A DNA stretch of 64,000 bases from Porogramme epimiltina (taxonomy: Eukaryota; Basidiomycota; Agaricomycetes; Polyporales; Polyporaceae), in contig FTLJ01000439.1 in assembly GCA_900155495.1 (NCBI GenBank), forward strand, positions 19,563 to 83,562, in the 5' to 3' direction. Below, piece after piece: positions 21,850 to 33,259 of this stretch (within the stretch, counting starts at the first letter, position 1; every line of letters starts with the position of its first letter). A program made the translations under genes and the position numbers. The notes beneath the pieces are model-generated. The model did no database searches. It worked only from the letters and a program-made list of their open reading frames with translations, and had not been told where the DNA came from.

Positions 21850-23006
21850 CTACGTGACAACTTCCAGTTTAGCCAATACTTCCTTCTCCCACTCCTTTCG
21901 GCCATCCGCGTCTGCTTCCCCTTCTTCCTTAAGGGCTTTTTCGAATACTTCCCAAGGGACACATGCACGGTCGTCTTCTGACGTTGGTTCTAACGCGAAC
22001 CGCCCTTGTCGCGAGCGTGTCAGGGTGACGACATGTCCCGCAGAGCCCAGCGCGTGTGACAGGTCGTGCACGATGGACCGCACGTATGTCCCACCAGATA
22101 CACGCATTCGGAGGACGAATGCTGTGGGATTTTGGTCGGAGGAAGAGCAGGCCTCGGCATCGTCCTTGATGGAGACAGACTGGTCGACGCCCTGGAGTGC
22201 CTTCTCCATTGCTTCCTGCTCCTCCTTTGTGAATTTCTTCTCCGGCCAACGGAACGAGTGGTCGCCGCCTTTCCACTCGACGAGTTCCAAAGCGTGTACG
22301 GTCACTTTCCGTTTTTCAATGGGACGAGGCAGGGGTATGCCGTTCCGGGCATAGTCGTATAGCGGCCTTCCGTCCATTTTAAGGGCAGAGAATCTGGTTG
22401 GACACGAGATGAATGTGGGTGGAAAGTCGGGAGATGAATGCACGCACATTGGCGGGACCTGCTCAATCTCCCCTTTAAATTGCTCTAACGCCTTCTCCAC
22501 CTGTTCGCGGGTGACGTGTTGCCACGGTGCGACGCGGACCTGCTTCCCCTCGCTGTCGTACGTGTCTGTCTCACAGCCCAAAAGGCACGTCGTCCGGTAT
22601 TCCTACGCAGGGCGTCCGTTAACGGTGTCATCTACTTGTATAAAATGTCCGATCACCTTCACGCAGTCCAGGAACTCGGATAGTTTTTTCGTACCTTTCC
22701 CCACGCCTATGACTGCATATGCCCTTAGAACGCATATCTAGCAGTAGAGTCAAAGTAATCACCGAGAACGCCATCTGCTAAAGGGTCAAGCGTGCCGCCT
22801 TGTCCAATCTTGACAGAATCCCGCCCAAACTTTCCCTTCTTTCCCTTCTTTGACGACTTTTCGGACAGCTTTGAAGGTTCGACAAATAGGGGAGAGTTGG
22901 TGACAAGTTTCTTAACATCATTCACTAGAGACATGGACGTTGGTCCTGAAGGCTTGACAACACCGAACAGTGCCGACACAGGTCCGGACTGAATATCTTT
23001 TGGCAT
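21850..23006 (-). CDS. PUS4: tRNA pseudouridine-55 synthase, PUS4/TRUB family
   Basis: Converts U55 to pseudouridine in the T-psi-C loop of tRNAs. Starts at ATG 23006 (MPKDIQSGPVSALFGVVKPS; GVVKPSGPTS is the N-terminal TruB motif I). KIGQGGTLDPLADGVL carries the catalytic Asp, followed after short introns by VGKGTKKLSEFLDCVKEYR and CLLGCETDTYDSEGKQ. Then come EQVPPM, FSALKMDGRPLYDYAR (the TruB KxxGxxxY-type motif) and VSGGTYVRSIVHDLSHALGS, the last conserved block, ending KLEVVT. A Lys/Ser-rich insertion sits between the N-terminal block and the catalytic loop, as in fungal Pus4. The protein is nuclear and/or mitochondrial in other fungi. The longest exon is 21850-22600 approximately; an intron lies near 22390-22450, just before FSALKMDG. 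Confidence 0.92.
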
Positions 23007-23821
23007 AGTTGTGCGGTGACGAGTGGGACGGGTGATGAAAGCAGGTCTAGTGTAGAATTTGGGGAATGGTAGACATCGCGCGGAGGAAACACGAATGGAA
23101 AGAGAAGGAATCATGCACAGAGGTATAACTAGCGCCCATAGCACCGACACGCCAATTCGGACCTGATCACATGCACACGTTGACTGGTACTTAACTGGTC
23201 TCATGAATCGCAAGACAAATTTCAAGTGGATACTCGTCGCTTATCGGGATTATATGCTACTATATGATCCTCCGAGATCAGAGGATTCGACAGAACAAAA
23301 GTCATAGACACTATCACCGCGCAAATGAGCGGATAAGCGCTTAGTCATCCTACCTGCCCTAAAGTGACACGTCTTATATGCCCGCCTCCCAGCAGACCGG
23401 CTTTTCATCTTTTAACAACTACACAGACACCTGCAACCACATGTTAGCACGTCGCCTTACTCCTCCTCGACGTTCTTTCATCTCTTGGTGTCTTAGAGTA
23501 ACCATCACGGTACACTCTTTGGCCGGCCATCCCTAGCTCACCATGGATAGGACGGTCACCTGGTGCTCCCGACACTCCGCGCATGTATATACCTATAATG
23601 TAGCTCTTACCGTTGTGCAATACATCCGTGTTTACGATCAATCGCCAATGTCCGTCCTCAGACGACTGAGGAATAGTCATAGATGTTATTCCCAATCAGC
23701 GTGGGTACTCTGTAACACAGTGAGATATCAAGTCCGGGGACATAAAAGAAGTTCGCCCACGCAAGGTGACAAATGCCTAGTATTCTAGTACGATGTGCAC
23801 CAAACCCAAGAACAACTTTGG
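23007..23821. other. Intergenic region upstream of PUS4
   Basis: About 815 bp between two minus-strand genes, holding the PUS4 promoter and the 3' end of the membrane-protein gene. Two opposing frames of about 80 codons (23444-23695 and 23543-23788) overlap each other and show no family features. I do not call a gene. Confidence 0.45.
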
Positions 23822-25404
23822 CTAAAGTTCGGGGACGGGACGCCGTCGAATAGGAGATGGCTCGTTTGGGTATGTTACAAGAGTCATATCAATCAAGCTA
23901 GACTGAGGCAATGGTGAGGGAGTGGGTGGGAAGGTAGAGGGGTCAGAAGGATCCTATATGACTCGCGATCAGCACCTTCAATACGACTGATATCGACAGC
24001 GAGAGATTTGATGCAATGCACTCACATAGAGGCGTGTGGGGAGTAGATCGGACATTTTCGGGGATGCAGACCTTGCGGAACGTAGTAAGGCTGAATCTGA
24101 ATGTGGAAGCTGAATGTTGCTGGGAGAACGAGTTTCTGTGCTCTTCGTTTCATCACCAGAATTGGGGGTGAGAGCCACGCCATGATTGTGCACGCCAAGG
24201 ACAGGGAGTTCCACATCGGATCTTGGCTTTCGCACTTCTCGATTCCTCCGTGACCTCGAAAGGGAAGGTCGGCGGATAATTCGCCCGCCACGGAACACAC
24301 AGAAGTACATGACCATTGCACAGATGAGGGCGAAAATGACCAGACCGCCTATTATCCCGCCTACTATTGTAGCGAGATTGTGGCCGCTAACAGAATGAGC
24401 GTCGGAGTCGGCGGACGTTTGTGATGATGGACTCGCGCCCGTGCTGGAAGACCCGTCCGTTGCAGCTATAATGGTCACACCTGAGACGGATGGGGCAGTA
24501 CTGGTTTGCTCGATGCTCCCACCTGTTGTGGTCTGGGACGTACTAGCGGTTGGGGTCCCAGTGCCCGTAGATTCTAGCTTGTCTTACGAGGAAGGAGTCT
24601 TGAGTCCACCAAGTCTTCCTGCAGAGGGTACGACAGTTACTCACCGCCTATCCTCATAGCCTGCACTACATCGAACTCATCGAGCTACCGCAGGCCGTGT
24701 CAGCCGCTACCACTAGGATGACATGGCATATAGAATTACTCACAAAGCCAGGGATAGGGACGAAAGCCCAGTTGGGGATGCGCGTTCCGGCAGGAATGGG
24801 TTGCGGGAAGCTAGACGTTGGACACTTAGCCCGCAGCATAGAGTGGAGGCAATGGGTAAGCCTACCTGCCATTGTTCATCAACGTTGCTGGGCAGTTTGT
24901 TGCATAAACCTCCCTCCACCTAGTATAACCGTTGACTAGCTTCAGAACGGAAAGCGAGTGGAGCGGACCTACTCAGTGAATCCTCCACCTTGACAAACCC
25001 CACATGCACTAGTCAACGCATACGTCACAGAGCTACAGGTGCAAGCATTGGCTTGTGCGGTAGTAGGTCCAGCATATTGCATCGTCGCGGGATCTGCTAA
25101 CGCTTGTAAGTCGTAGCCTACGGAATAGATTAGTGAAATGTAGGTAGGATATGATAGGGGTATCGCACAACACTCACTTCCACCTGGTTGACAAGCACCT
25201 ATCACGTACGCTGCCATGAGGCAGGGACTTTGGCCGAGGGTGTTGAAGGACTGAGGGAGGGAGAGCTTCAGCGTGTGCTATTAAACGAAGAGTTGGTGTA
25301 GTTACCCATTGTGAATCCGAGTTGCACTGTGCGTTGGTGGTCTGCCCCGAAACATGGACGGCGAATAAACTTGCCGAGGCCACCAGGAAGTACAAGGCTG
25401 GCAT
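23822..25404 (-). CDS. Secreted-type single-pass membrane protein, Cys-containing ectodomain and S/T stalk
   Basis: Not a named family. Starts at ATG 25404 with a clean signal peptide (MPALYFLVASASLFAVHVSG). The ectodomain has Cys pairs (CSSVTYALTSACGVCQGGGF) and the block FPQPIPAGTRIPNWAFVPIP. A Ser/Thr-rich stalk follows, expected to be O-mannosylated, then one membrane helix (IVGGIIGGLVIFALICAMVM). The juxtamembrane tail is basic (RGGRIIRRPSLSRSRRNREV) and the cytosolic tail Ser/Pro-rich, ending IRRRPVPEL before the stop at 23822. This architecture is common in basidiomycetes and resembles wall-stress sensors of the Wsc/Mid2 type, though no WSC domain is visible. There are at least five short introns, and the middle exons around 24,600-24,950 are not well resolved. 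A surface sensor role is inference. Confidence 0.65.
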
Positions 25405-26874
25405 GATAGCGAGCCGTCCCCGCACGGGGGAAACCAAAGAGAAAAGGGCAATGAGTGGAAGGGAAAAGAAAGGAAGATCCGAGTCTCTCGTGCGGTAGGA
25501 GCACAAATCGCCTCGGGGATGTGTTAGCGGTGTTTGGTAGGCGGCCGAAATCGGCTGGTCTCGGGCATATTAATCCCAGGGCAACTGGTTGGCATCCGTT
25601 CGTAATACCCGTCGCAGAGTTGACAGACTAGCGCCGATCCTCGACACGCCGCATGGCAAATCCGTCAAGGTAGATTCAAGACAGATGGATCTCGCTGCGA
25701 ATGCCAATAATGAGAGAACACGACGAGTACGTGTATTTCAATCAGGGATATCCTACGTAAATAAGAGATCACTCACGGTAAGCTCACGGACGAAAGCCTG
25801 GAGCATCCTATGGTAATAACGAGGAGGATGAAGAGTGGCAGTTAGTTGAATGCGCCACCGTCTCAATAATCAAGTTGCTAGTCGTACCTAGTCGTACCTA
25901 GGCCTGGTTAGCAACTCCGACCTGGCATGTGACATCTCATTGGGCGGTCGCTGTTTATACACGCGGAATCAATTCGTAGAGCGTAAACATCATAGCGTCT
26001 CAACGCCTCAAACAAATTAGTGTGTTATACGGGACTGTCGAGCAAAGAAGAGGTATTTTCCTTACCGATGCTGTCCAACTCGTACGAGGCCCGGGCTTGC
26101 TGTGACCGTTGTATAACGCTAGGTGCACATGAGGACATTCGAGAAGGGGAGGGACATGCAAGCCGAAAGCACAAGGTAGGGGGCACGCTTTCATAGGAGT
26201 GGCGAGCTATCCGGGTTTGTTTGGGATATTTTCAGAAGACCGGCGTTGGTTTCCGTTACTGTTTGGCTCGGCTTTCAAATACCTTCGTGTGAGAAGGCAG
26301 GGCAGATTACGCGATGCACCCGCTTCGTATGTGTTCGTTTGTGCCTCTCGGGACAAGAGGACAATGTAGCCTAGGGCCAGAGACGCCACGTACGTGCTTC
26401 GCATGGTACTCAGGTTGATGCCACAGTGGCGACAAACGAAAAAGGAAGGAGAATTGGGAGCTCACAAGGGCGGCAACACCGGTCCGAGGGATCAACACGA
26501 ACACGTGATGCGAATAACCATTTTGAGCTGGATATGGACGCGTCCTGGGAGAGTGGACAGTTGAACGAAGACAAACGTGTTGGAGTTGGGGCTCCGGGTT
26601 GCACAAGGGTTTGTTCCTTGGCCCGAGGTCTCCCAGACAACTGGCCTTTGGTGTCTCTCCTGGGACACTCTTAAGGGCACACAGCCCGCCGTCTCCCCGC
26701 CTCTCAACTCCCCCACATCCTCTTGCAGAACATCGATCATTCGGTTGGTTCTCCCTGCGCTCTCTTGTCTTCATCGCTGACCAGCTGCATATATAGTGCT
26801 ATCTCGCTTTACGGTCTCTCTTATTACTTGCTGTCTTCGCTTTCACCTCTCGTACACGCTCTTGGTTCACTACA
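25405..26874. other. Divergent intergenic region, membrane protein / DUF7918-1
   Basis: About 1.5 kb between divergent start codons, so it should hold two promoters. A 10-bp unit (GTCGTACCTA) is repeated twice at 25881-25900. A CACGTG lies at 26502-26507. A pyrimidine-rich stretch (about 26690-26870) precedes the ATG at 26875, as is usual for fungal 5' leaders. Small open frames show no family features. Confidence 0.5.
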
Positions 26875-28161
26875 ATGCTCGACTATCGCGGCTTCTCCGC
26901 CTGGATCACGACTGAAGACGAAGAACTCGTCGAGTTCGAATCTCGTTTTAACGACAAGACCAATACCGTCACATGCTGGATTGCCGGTCCCGTTGGGAAG
27001 GTCAACATTTGCCATGTTCTCCCCCTGAAGTATGCGATGACTTAACCCCACTGTCTGCCCCGACTTCTCTAGACATTTGTTGTTCATTGGCGAGATCACG
27101 GCAGCAAAGTTGACAGCGCCAGTTATATACAAATCGACGGACACAGAGTATCTGGCCAATTCCTCTTTGGAGAGGGCGAGGAGCTGCGCCGCGGAGTCCG
27201 CGTGGGCCCGGACGAAGAACGCCCATTTGTGTTTTCTGCCATCACTCCAGGTAGCCTTCGTGGCATGGTCGCGTTATTCTATATGCTCATTGTCTTCTAG
27301 GTGACTGTACGAGCTCAGATGCAAAGCCGGCTGACAAGAATGTCGGTTCTGTTGTCCTCGACATCTTGCTAGTGAGGCGCGTCGAAGAACGCGAGCCGAA
27401 CCCCATTTGCGATCCGCCTGAAGTCGTCCGTGGACATCGCCAGGAGGGCGATGTGGCTATCAGGTTGGTGTACAGTGTATTTAAGTATGGGCACTCACTG
27501 ACTTGGGTATAGATATGGGAATGCTCGGGCAACCGCAGTACAACAGAGGACCTGGAAACTACAGCCTTTCGATCCGAATACACCTGGAGTACATGTGTCT
27601 TTCGTTTTTCGCTACCGTAGTCAAGGTATGAGTAGGTATTTCGCGTGAAGTCGCTTTCTGACAGTTGTTATAGACTGGCTTGTCTCTCAGGGGATCATAG
27701 AACCTAACGACGCGATCACAACGTCGGAGGAGCACCCGCCTGTGGAAAAACTCAGCAAGGCTGAGTTCCCAGAGGAAGTGCTGGACGAGTACAATCGGAC
27801 CAAGCCCGCGCTCACCAGTCCTCAGAACAACACAGAGCCTCAGAGCAAGCCCGAGCCCGAGGAGGAGGATGAGCTACCCGAGGATGCTCCTTCTCGCGAG
27901 ATGAGCTTGAGTGCCCTTGGCCACGGCCCACGCCCCGGATCTCCCACAGCTGGAAGTCGGGTAGGTGTAATCTACGTGTCTGACTATGGAGCTTTCTGAC
28001 GTTCGAGGATAGGTTACTTCTGACAGCACTATACGCTCTTTCTCGGGTACATGGGATCCCAATCCTACTGGCGTCCAGCAATTAGAAGACTGGACCGAAT
28101 ACAACCCTGAAGAGTACACTCCTGACGACCTTGATGAAGCTTTCAAGAATTACGACTACTG
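26875..28161 (+). CDS. DUF7918-type protein, paralogue 1
   Basis: Member of a basidiomycete protein family that I recall as DUF7918; function unknown. ATG 26875 opens MLDYRGFSAWITTEDEELVE, which aligns with paralogues 2 and 3. The domain continues TVTCWIAGPVGK, TFVVHWRDHGSKVDSASYI, QIDGHRVSGQFLF, GPDEERPFVFSAIT, VGSVVLDILLVRRVE, TWKLQPFDPN, VSFVFRYRSQ and DWLVSQGIIEP. The C-terminal tail is acidic (PEPEEEDELPEDAPSREMS) and ends DEAFKNYDY. Exon junctions fall at the same protein positions as in the other two copies. The first intron (27001-27072) needs a weak GTCAAC donor, chosen because it alone keeps the conserved frame. This copy lacks the clustered SUMO-type motifs seen in copies 2 and 3. 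Confidence 0.75.
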
Positions 28162-28814
28162 ACTCTCTCGTCGCACATCTTTCCGCAACGTCGCTGCTAT
28201 ATTGGTATTCCCCTTGCTGTCACTCGCCAGGCTCTCGCCCCGTTGATGTCCTCCTACCCGCCTTTGCTGCCGGACAGCGCTCCAATCTGTCTCTGGACTC
28301 TTTATCCCCCCCATTTTGCATGTGTACCTTGCTGTCTTCTGTCGCGCTATCCTCCCTTTTGTCGCACATCTCCCATAAACTCCCATGTCCTCGCCTTGTC
28401 GTGACCCTGTCAGAATCAGTGTTTACCTTGCTTTACTTGCTCTTCTCTCTCGTATCCCTTCCCTCGCCATGTAGTACTGCATCAGTGAATGTTACGTTCA
28501 GTTATGTTGGATACTCGTTCTACGCATCCCACCCGCTTTCTAGTTGTTAAGTAGTGTTCTCCTTTTACTGTTGAATGAATGGCTTCTATTTATCAAAAAC
28601 AGTTGTGATGTTGACTAATCTTAATGTTTGGGCGGCGCAGGACATGCATTACCACGAACCAGTATGTATTCCAGTCAGAGTAAGAAGCATGTGATATGAG
28701 GATATGACGTAGTCAGCAGCACCTAACCCGAGCTATTGGCCTATTCTGGCGGCCTTACGGGAAAGCGCGTGCGGGTCATGCAGGCTGTCCCGCTTGCCCT
28801 TGCTCACGACCTTC
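28162..28814. other. Intergenic region, DUF7918-1 to CHMP7
   Basis: About 650 bp between two plus-strand genes. The first 400 bp are T/C-rich (28180-28560), most likely the 3' UTR. The remainder should contain the CHMP7 promoter. No gene seen. Confidence 0.5.
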
Positions 28815-30452
28815 ATGACCTCCGGACCTTCACCTCAGTTGTCTTCACTACCAACTTACTCAACTCTAACTTCATCACGCTTGAAGGCCCTCTACTCTGA
28901 CTTCACCCACCAGAAACAGTCAAATTCTTCTTCATACGCGTCCAATGTCGAGTGGTGGAAGCAAACACTAGAAGCCGCGCTCCTACGAGGGTGGCTCTCT
29001 GAGGCCCATGGCAGGGGGATCTCTCCAGACCGTATCGTTCTACACGCGTCTGGAATGACGTTTGCGGACCGCTTCCGTGTTGAGGGCTCAGGGAGACCCC
29101 TTGGAATCCCAACAGTCATAGTGAGTGGTCAGTTACACCGCCGTCTCGGCCCTCTCTCATCGGTGCATCACGCTAGCGCAGGCTGAGCTCTGCGACTCAA
29201 AAGCCTTTATACCCATGGTCGACTTTCTAAACGCGTCTCGTTCAATATATGACCCCGGGTGGCTGCCATATCGCGTGGCAAACTTTGTGGTGGGCAAGCC
29301 CTTGTGGTGGGCCCTCGGCCAGCTAGGCTTAGTCGACTCCCATGGAGCGGCGTTTGGAGACTCCAGTGCTACAGAAAGGTGGAAGAAGGTTCGGGGTGAC
29401 TATGTTGTGGTGAGCCTTTTGGAAGGGGCAGCCGAGCGCATATTGGACCAGCAACGGCGGAAATGCTCGGGCCAAGCATCCGATTCTCTATACAATTTGG
29501 AGAGCTTCAGGGACGAGTTTGCATCGTGTGCGTTTGACGCTGCACCGCTGTCTGTCTTAGATATCAAGGTCCTGCTGAAGTACCTGGAGCGCGATAAAGG
29601 AGCTATCATTGTGCGCGGGGAGGTGGGTATTTCTAACCGTTTCGCGTCCAAGTGCACCGTTAACGGTATATGAAGGTTATTAAATTCCTAGATGACGGCG
29701 CGCCGCGTCCTTCCGAAGTCACTGCTGTTGACAGTGGTCTTCTTGCTCTGAAGACCTCTGTTGATAAGCTACAAGCCCAAATTGACAGCATCCAACATCG
29801 CATCGATGAGTAAGTAAGCATTTTCAGCCTGTATCCGTTGTCACTGACACAGGCATCATCTACAGGTTGACGAGGAAGATCTCGGAGGCTCTGCGTCAGA
29901 AGCGCAAAGAGATAGCTATGACGTACCTGCGCACAAGAAAATCGCAGGAAGATGTTCTCAAGAAGCGACTAGCCTCTCTTGAGCTTCTCCAGTCGACCTT
30001 GCTCCGAGTTGAGACCTCCGCAGGAGATATTGAGGTAAGCGTGGTTGGCCCCGAATAAACTACTTACTGACCGTTGGTGTTAGATCATGAAGTCGTATGA
30101 GTCGTCTACCGCGACGCTGCGTGCGATTCTTGCCCATCCTCTGCTGCAACGCGAGAAGATTGACGAGACGATGGACGCATTGGCTGCTGCAAACGACGAA
30201 GCACGCGACGTCAATGACACGATTCAACTCGGCGCCACCGTGGCTCAAGGAGACGCCTCAATTGACGACTCCGAGTTGGAGGCGGAGTTGGAAGCTCTGG
30301 TGCACGATGTCGAGCTAGAAAAGGCCCAAGTCAAGCAGGATCGCCTCGGCGACGCCACTCTCCAAGCACCAACTCATTCACCGTACACGAACGACCAAGC
30401 CACAGAGTCTAGTGTCACGCAGGACCAAGAGAAAGTGGCTGTCCTGACATGA
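28815..30452 (+). CDS. CHMP7: CHMP7-like ESCRT-III protein (Snf7 family)
   Basis: ESCRT-III related protein that in other eukaryotes recruits ESCRT-III to the nuclear envelope and acts in endosomal sorting. The N-terminal half is the winged-helix region typical of CHMP7 (RLKALYSDFTHQKQSNSSSY, VEWWKQTLEAALLRGWL, DRIVLHASGMTFADRFRVEG and PLSVLDIKVLLKYLERDKGA). The C-terminal half is a Snf7 core: SVDKLQAQIDSIQHRIDE, LTRKISEALRQKRKEIAMTY, LRTRKSQEDVLKKRLASLEL and MKSYESSTATLRAILAHPLL, all predicted long amphipathic helices. The C-terminus is acidic. The first in-frame ATG is at 28815; upstream the frame has only a TTG. Introns are short and split the Snf7 helices. Length (about 450 residues) suits CHMP7 rather than the 220-residue canonical Snf7 proteins. 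Confidence 0.86.
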
Positions 30453-30646
30453 ACCTCGCTTCGAAACAGTCATACATACGTTAAAGCTTTGTTGCCCCTG
30501 GCAACACATGTATTCTACATCCATAATACACAATCATGGCCTAGATCTATGTTATGAAAAGTGGTCCGTGGGCGTTCGGCCCGAGCTAATGAAGTCCCGC
30601 TGACGAAGTCAACTCTAGTTTGTAAGGGCACGGCACAGCCGCGCTT

Positions 30647-32668
30647 TCAGAACCCTGCTTCACTTTGCATCCGGCTCTTCCTTTCTGCTTCATACAGACC
30701 ATAAATACTATATGTCGGGCTCCTGTAGTCCGCATACTCCTCGGGATTCGTGTGCGCCAGCGCCATCTGGGCCAAACTCGGGAGCGGCGGGGGCGACGGG
30801 ACGCGCGGTGGCCGGTCAGCTGTCCGGGGTTGGGTATTTGCGCTGACGTTCTTTCTCGGAACCACGCGCGACTTGGACCCGCTCGTCACCATCCCACCCG
30901 CGACCGCCCGCGTGGATGGGAGAGCGGTAAGACTCGTATTTGCGAAGTCCTCGAGGAGCAGGTTCCCCAGTCGCGCGCTCGTCTCCGTCGTAGGGCTCAG
31001 CAGAGCCTCGCTTGGAGCACGCCGGTGCGCGCCACCGGAGGGTCCGCTCCTGCTGCGCCGACGGTCGCGGTCACCCGCGAGCGTGATTGAGTCGTCGGGG
31101 GTGAGCGTGATGGCGGGCGACGGGGGAGCCGGAGATGCTAGACCTAGGGCCGATGCGAGCGCGCGGGTGTCGCGCTCTCGGTGGGCCTCGGACTTGACTG
31201 TGGTGGACAGGGGCGGGAGCACGTACTGGAGTGGCTCTGGAGAACCCATAACCGAGACACGATTGCCGGCACGAGAGAGTGAGGAGAGTCCAGCGACGGT
31301 CGAGGAGGTACGTAGTGCAGCGCTAGGCGTAGAGACTCCTGGGATGTATCCGGGCTTTACGCGCGCACGACCTTGAGTATGGACTGAGGTCGACTTGCGC
31401 AATGCGGATTTAATCGGTGCTGTTGCAGCCGGCGCCGATGACGGGAGGGCTGGGGATGTGACCTGGGCGCCGCCGTAGATGTCGACATATTCCGTGGCTG
31501 CGAGGCTGTGTCGGTAGCTTTGCCTGCCGCGAGGGAGCTTCTCTTTGGAACGCTTGCGCTCGAGTACACGAGTCCCATCCGCTGTGAGAGGAGACGCGCT
31601 ACTGATAGCAAGGCCGACACCAGCGTTTGTATGTGACGACTGTGGCGACATAGGATAGATGGACATAGACATTGTAGAAACCCTACGAGAAGCACGGTTG
31701 AAGGCTTGCTGCATCTGTTGAACTGCTGGCTGGGAAGGTGCCTTGTTGACAGGCAGGGGAACATGGATTGGCACAGATGCATCCCATTTGTCACCCACTA
31801 CCGCAGGACGAGGAGGCGACGGTAAGGGACAGAGAGGAGGAGGATTTGGAGCTGTACACTTGACGCCAAGAGCTGCCAGTGTCTCAGAGGGCTTTGGGGT
31901 GTAAGGCACCCAGGGGTAAAGACCATTGCTGTTAGGCCGGGCTACAGCCGAGTTACGCTCCTTGCCGCCAAAGAGTGATTCATCGTCGGCTTTCAAAGGC
32001 GGCTGGTCTGCGAAGGGATCCTGCAAAATCGGCAGAGAAGGCGTTGGGCAAGACCTTTTGCGAGGTCGACGGTGGTGCCTCCAGGAAGCGACACCAACGA
32101 GAAGCATAACAGTGATACCAGCGCAGATCAAGACAATGGCAACAGGAGGTAGGTGCTTGGGGTTATTGTTCCCTGAATGATTCGCCTGACCAGCACCAAG
32201 GGCGCGCGAGGTACCTCCAGGAGAGCCTGTAGGAACAATTGTGTCGGACGGGAGGGAGGTGGTCATAGAGGTGGAGGTTGACAGAGACGAGAGCCCAGTT
32301 ATGGAAGCCAAGGGCGTGACGGTAAATGTTGCCGACGGCTGCGGAACCACGGGGAGGATACCGGTATGAATCGCCAAAGGGTTTCCAGTAGAAGCCAGCC
32401 CTGTATCCGGCGCGGGGACCGGAATAGCATTTGATGGGACCTCAGAGAGCTTCACGGACTTTAAGGGCGGGTTAGTGTCACTCTTGCCTTTGGCGGTAGA
32501 AGATAGCTTGTGTTCGCCACCAGGTCTCTTCGCAGCTAGATTGCTGTCGTCGGCCGTATGCTGCGGTCCAGATATACGCGTGACAATGGGGTTGGAATTT
32601 CCGGGTGGGCCATTGGCGGCTTCAGTTGAAGAAGAGGGGTCCCAAGTGAGAACAGGAGGGAGGATCAT
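30647..32668 (-). CDS. Single-pass membrane protein with S/T-rich ectodomain and long cytosolic tail
   Basis: Not recognised as a named family. A single intronless exon gives 673 residues from ATG 32668 (MILPPVLTWDPSSST). The first 210 residues are Ser/Thr/Pro-rich, then a membrane helix PPVAIVLICAGITVMLLVGV followed at once by a basic stop-transfer patch (RHHRRPRKR). A Ser/Pro-rich cytosolic tail of about 430 residues contains short conserved-looking patches such as NGLYPWVPYTPKPSETLAAL and, at the end, PTYSIYGLYEAERKSR. No signal peptide is visible at this ATG. The frame stays open upstream to about 32920 without an ATG, so a 5' exon encoding a signal peptide may exist. Type and topology resemble basidiomycete cell-surface glycoproteins; the role is unknown. 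Confidence 0.65.
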   Translation of the reverse strand: MILPPVLTWDPSSSTEAANGPPGNSNPIVTRISGPQHTADDSNLAAKRPGGEHKLSSTAKGKSDTNPPLKSVKLSEVPSNAIPVPAPDTGLASTGNPLAIHTGILPVVPQPSATFTVTPLASITGLSSLSTSTSMTTSLPSDTIVPTGSPGGTSRALGAGQANHSGNNNPKHLPPVAIVLICAGITVMLLVGVASWRHHRRPRKRSCPTPSLPILQDPFADQPPLKADDESLFGGKERNSAVARPNSNGLYPWVPYTPKPSETLAALGVKCTAPNPPPLCPLPSPPRPAVVGDKWDASVPIHVPLPVNKAPSQPAVQQMQQAFNRASRRVSTMSMSIYPMSPQSSHTNAGVGLAISSASPLTADGTRVLERKRSKEKLPRGRQSYRHSLAATEYVDIYGGAQVTSPALPSSAPAATAPIKSALRKSTSVHTQGRARVKPGYIPGVSTPSAALRTSSTVAGLSSLSRAGNRVSVMGSPEPLQYVLPPLSTTVKSEAHRERDTRALASALGLASPAPPSPAITLTPDDSITLAGDRDRRRSRSGPSGGAHRRAPSEALLSPTTETSARLGNLLLEDFANTSLTALPSTRAVAGGMVTSGSKSRVVPRKNVSANTQPRTADRPPRVPSPPPLPSLAQMALAHTNPEEYADYRSPTYSIYGLYEAERKSRMQSEAGF

Positions 32669-33259
32669 GTAGAATAATGGTGCTGAAGGAGTGTCGAGGG
32701 GTAATGAGTGCCAGGACGATATAGTAGGGGCGGATGCGTAGGGGCGGCGTAGTCTGTAGCAATGGAGGAGGCAGGTGGATACTTGACGAGCTCCTGAGAC
32801 TAGATTTGCAGCCAGCTGTCGAGTCTCGGGGCAGGTGCGGACGACAGGCACAAACGCAGAGGAGGAAACAAGACGAGCGCTGTATGCTTTACTGAGAGCA
32901 TGCGCGGTTTGAGTGGTCAAACATCACATGACCGCGTTTCGGGAAGTACCGTCCTCGATCGACGGCGAATACCCCTCCGACCCTGACTTTGGCCAGCCCA
33001 AGGAAACGGGCTCGGCGGGGCCTCCCAATTTCTCTCTCTCATCTACTCCCATCATATCGTCTTCTTGCATACCATCTACGCCCGCACCGCCTGGAACGCT
33101 CTTCTGAACACACGAGCCATTGCATACCTGATTCTATACGCGTCTCCGCCTCCAGCGTGGTCCATCTCAAGATAGGCTTCTAGGAAACGCCCACCTTCAA
33201 ATCACTGCGCGTGGTCCCGATATTTTGTATCGTAGCGGGGCAGTTAAGTTGTCTGCAGG
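32669..33259. other. Divergent intergenic region, membrane protein / Tudor-BRCT gene
   Basis: About 590 bp between divergent genes. It should contain both promoters, and perhaps a missed 5' exon of the minus-strand gene, whose frame remains open to about 32920. An ACGCGT hexamer (the MluI cell-cycle box core in yeasts) lies at 33138-33143, 117 bp before the ATG of the checkpoint gene. One hexamer is weak evidence. Confidence 0.4.

Noticed and set aside
23444..23788. Two opposing small frames of about 80 codons
   Set aside because: They overlap each other, have no homologue that I recognise and lie in a promoter-type gap.
26307..26774. 155-codon minus-strand frame upstream of DUF7918-1
   Set aside because: No membrane, signal or domain features; it lies in the probable promoter and 5' leader.
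27073..27304. Alternative frame for DUF7918-1 exon 2 (KHLLFIGEITAAK)
   Set aside because: The other frame gives TFVVHWRDHGSK, which matches EFVVEWGDEF and EFKVHWVDSK in the paralogues.
33138..33143. ACGCGT cell-cycle box before the checkpoint gene
   Set aside because: A single hexamer in GC-rich DNA is expected by chance; mentioned only in the region note.
32913..33183. Short plus-strand frames upstream of the checkpoint gene
   Set aside because: Too short and in the promoter region; no domain. They may at most be uORFs.
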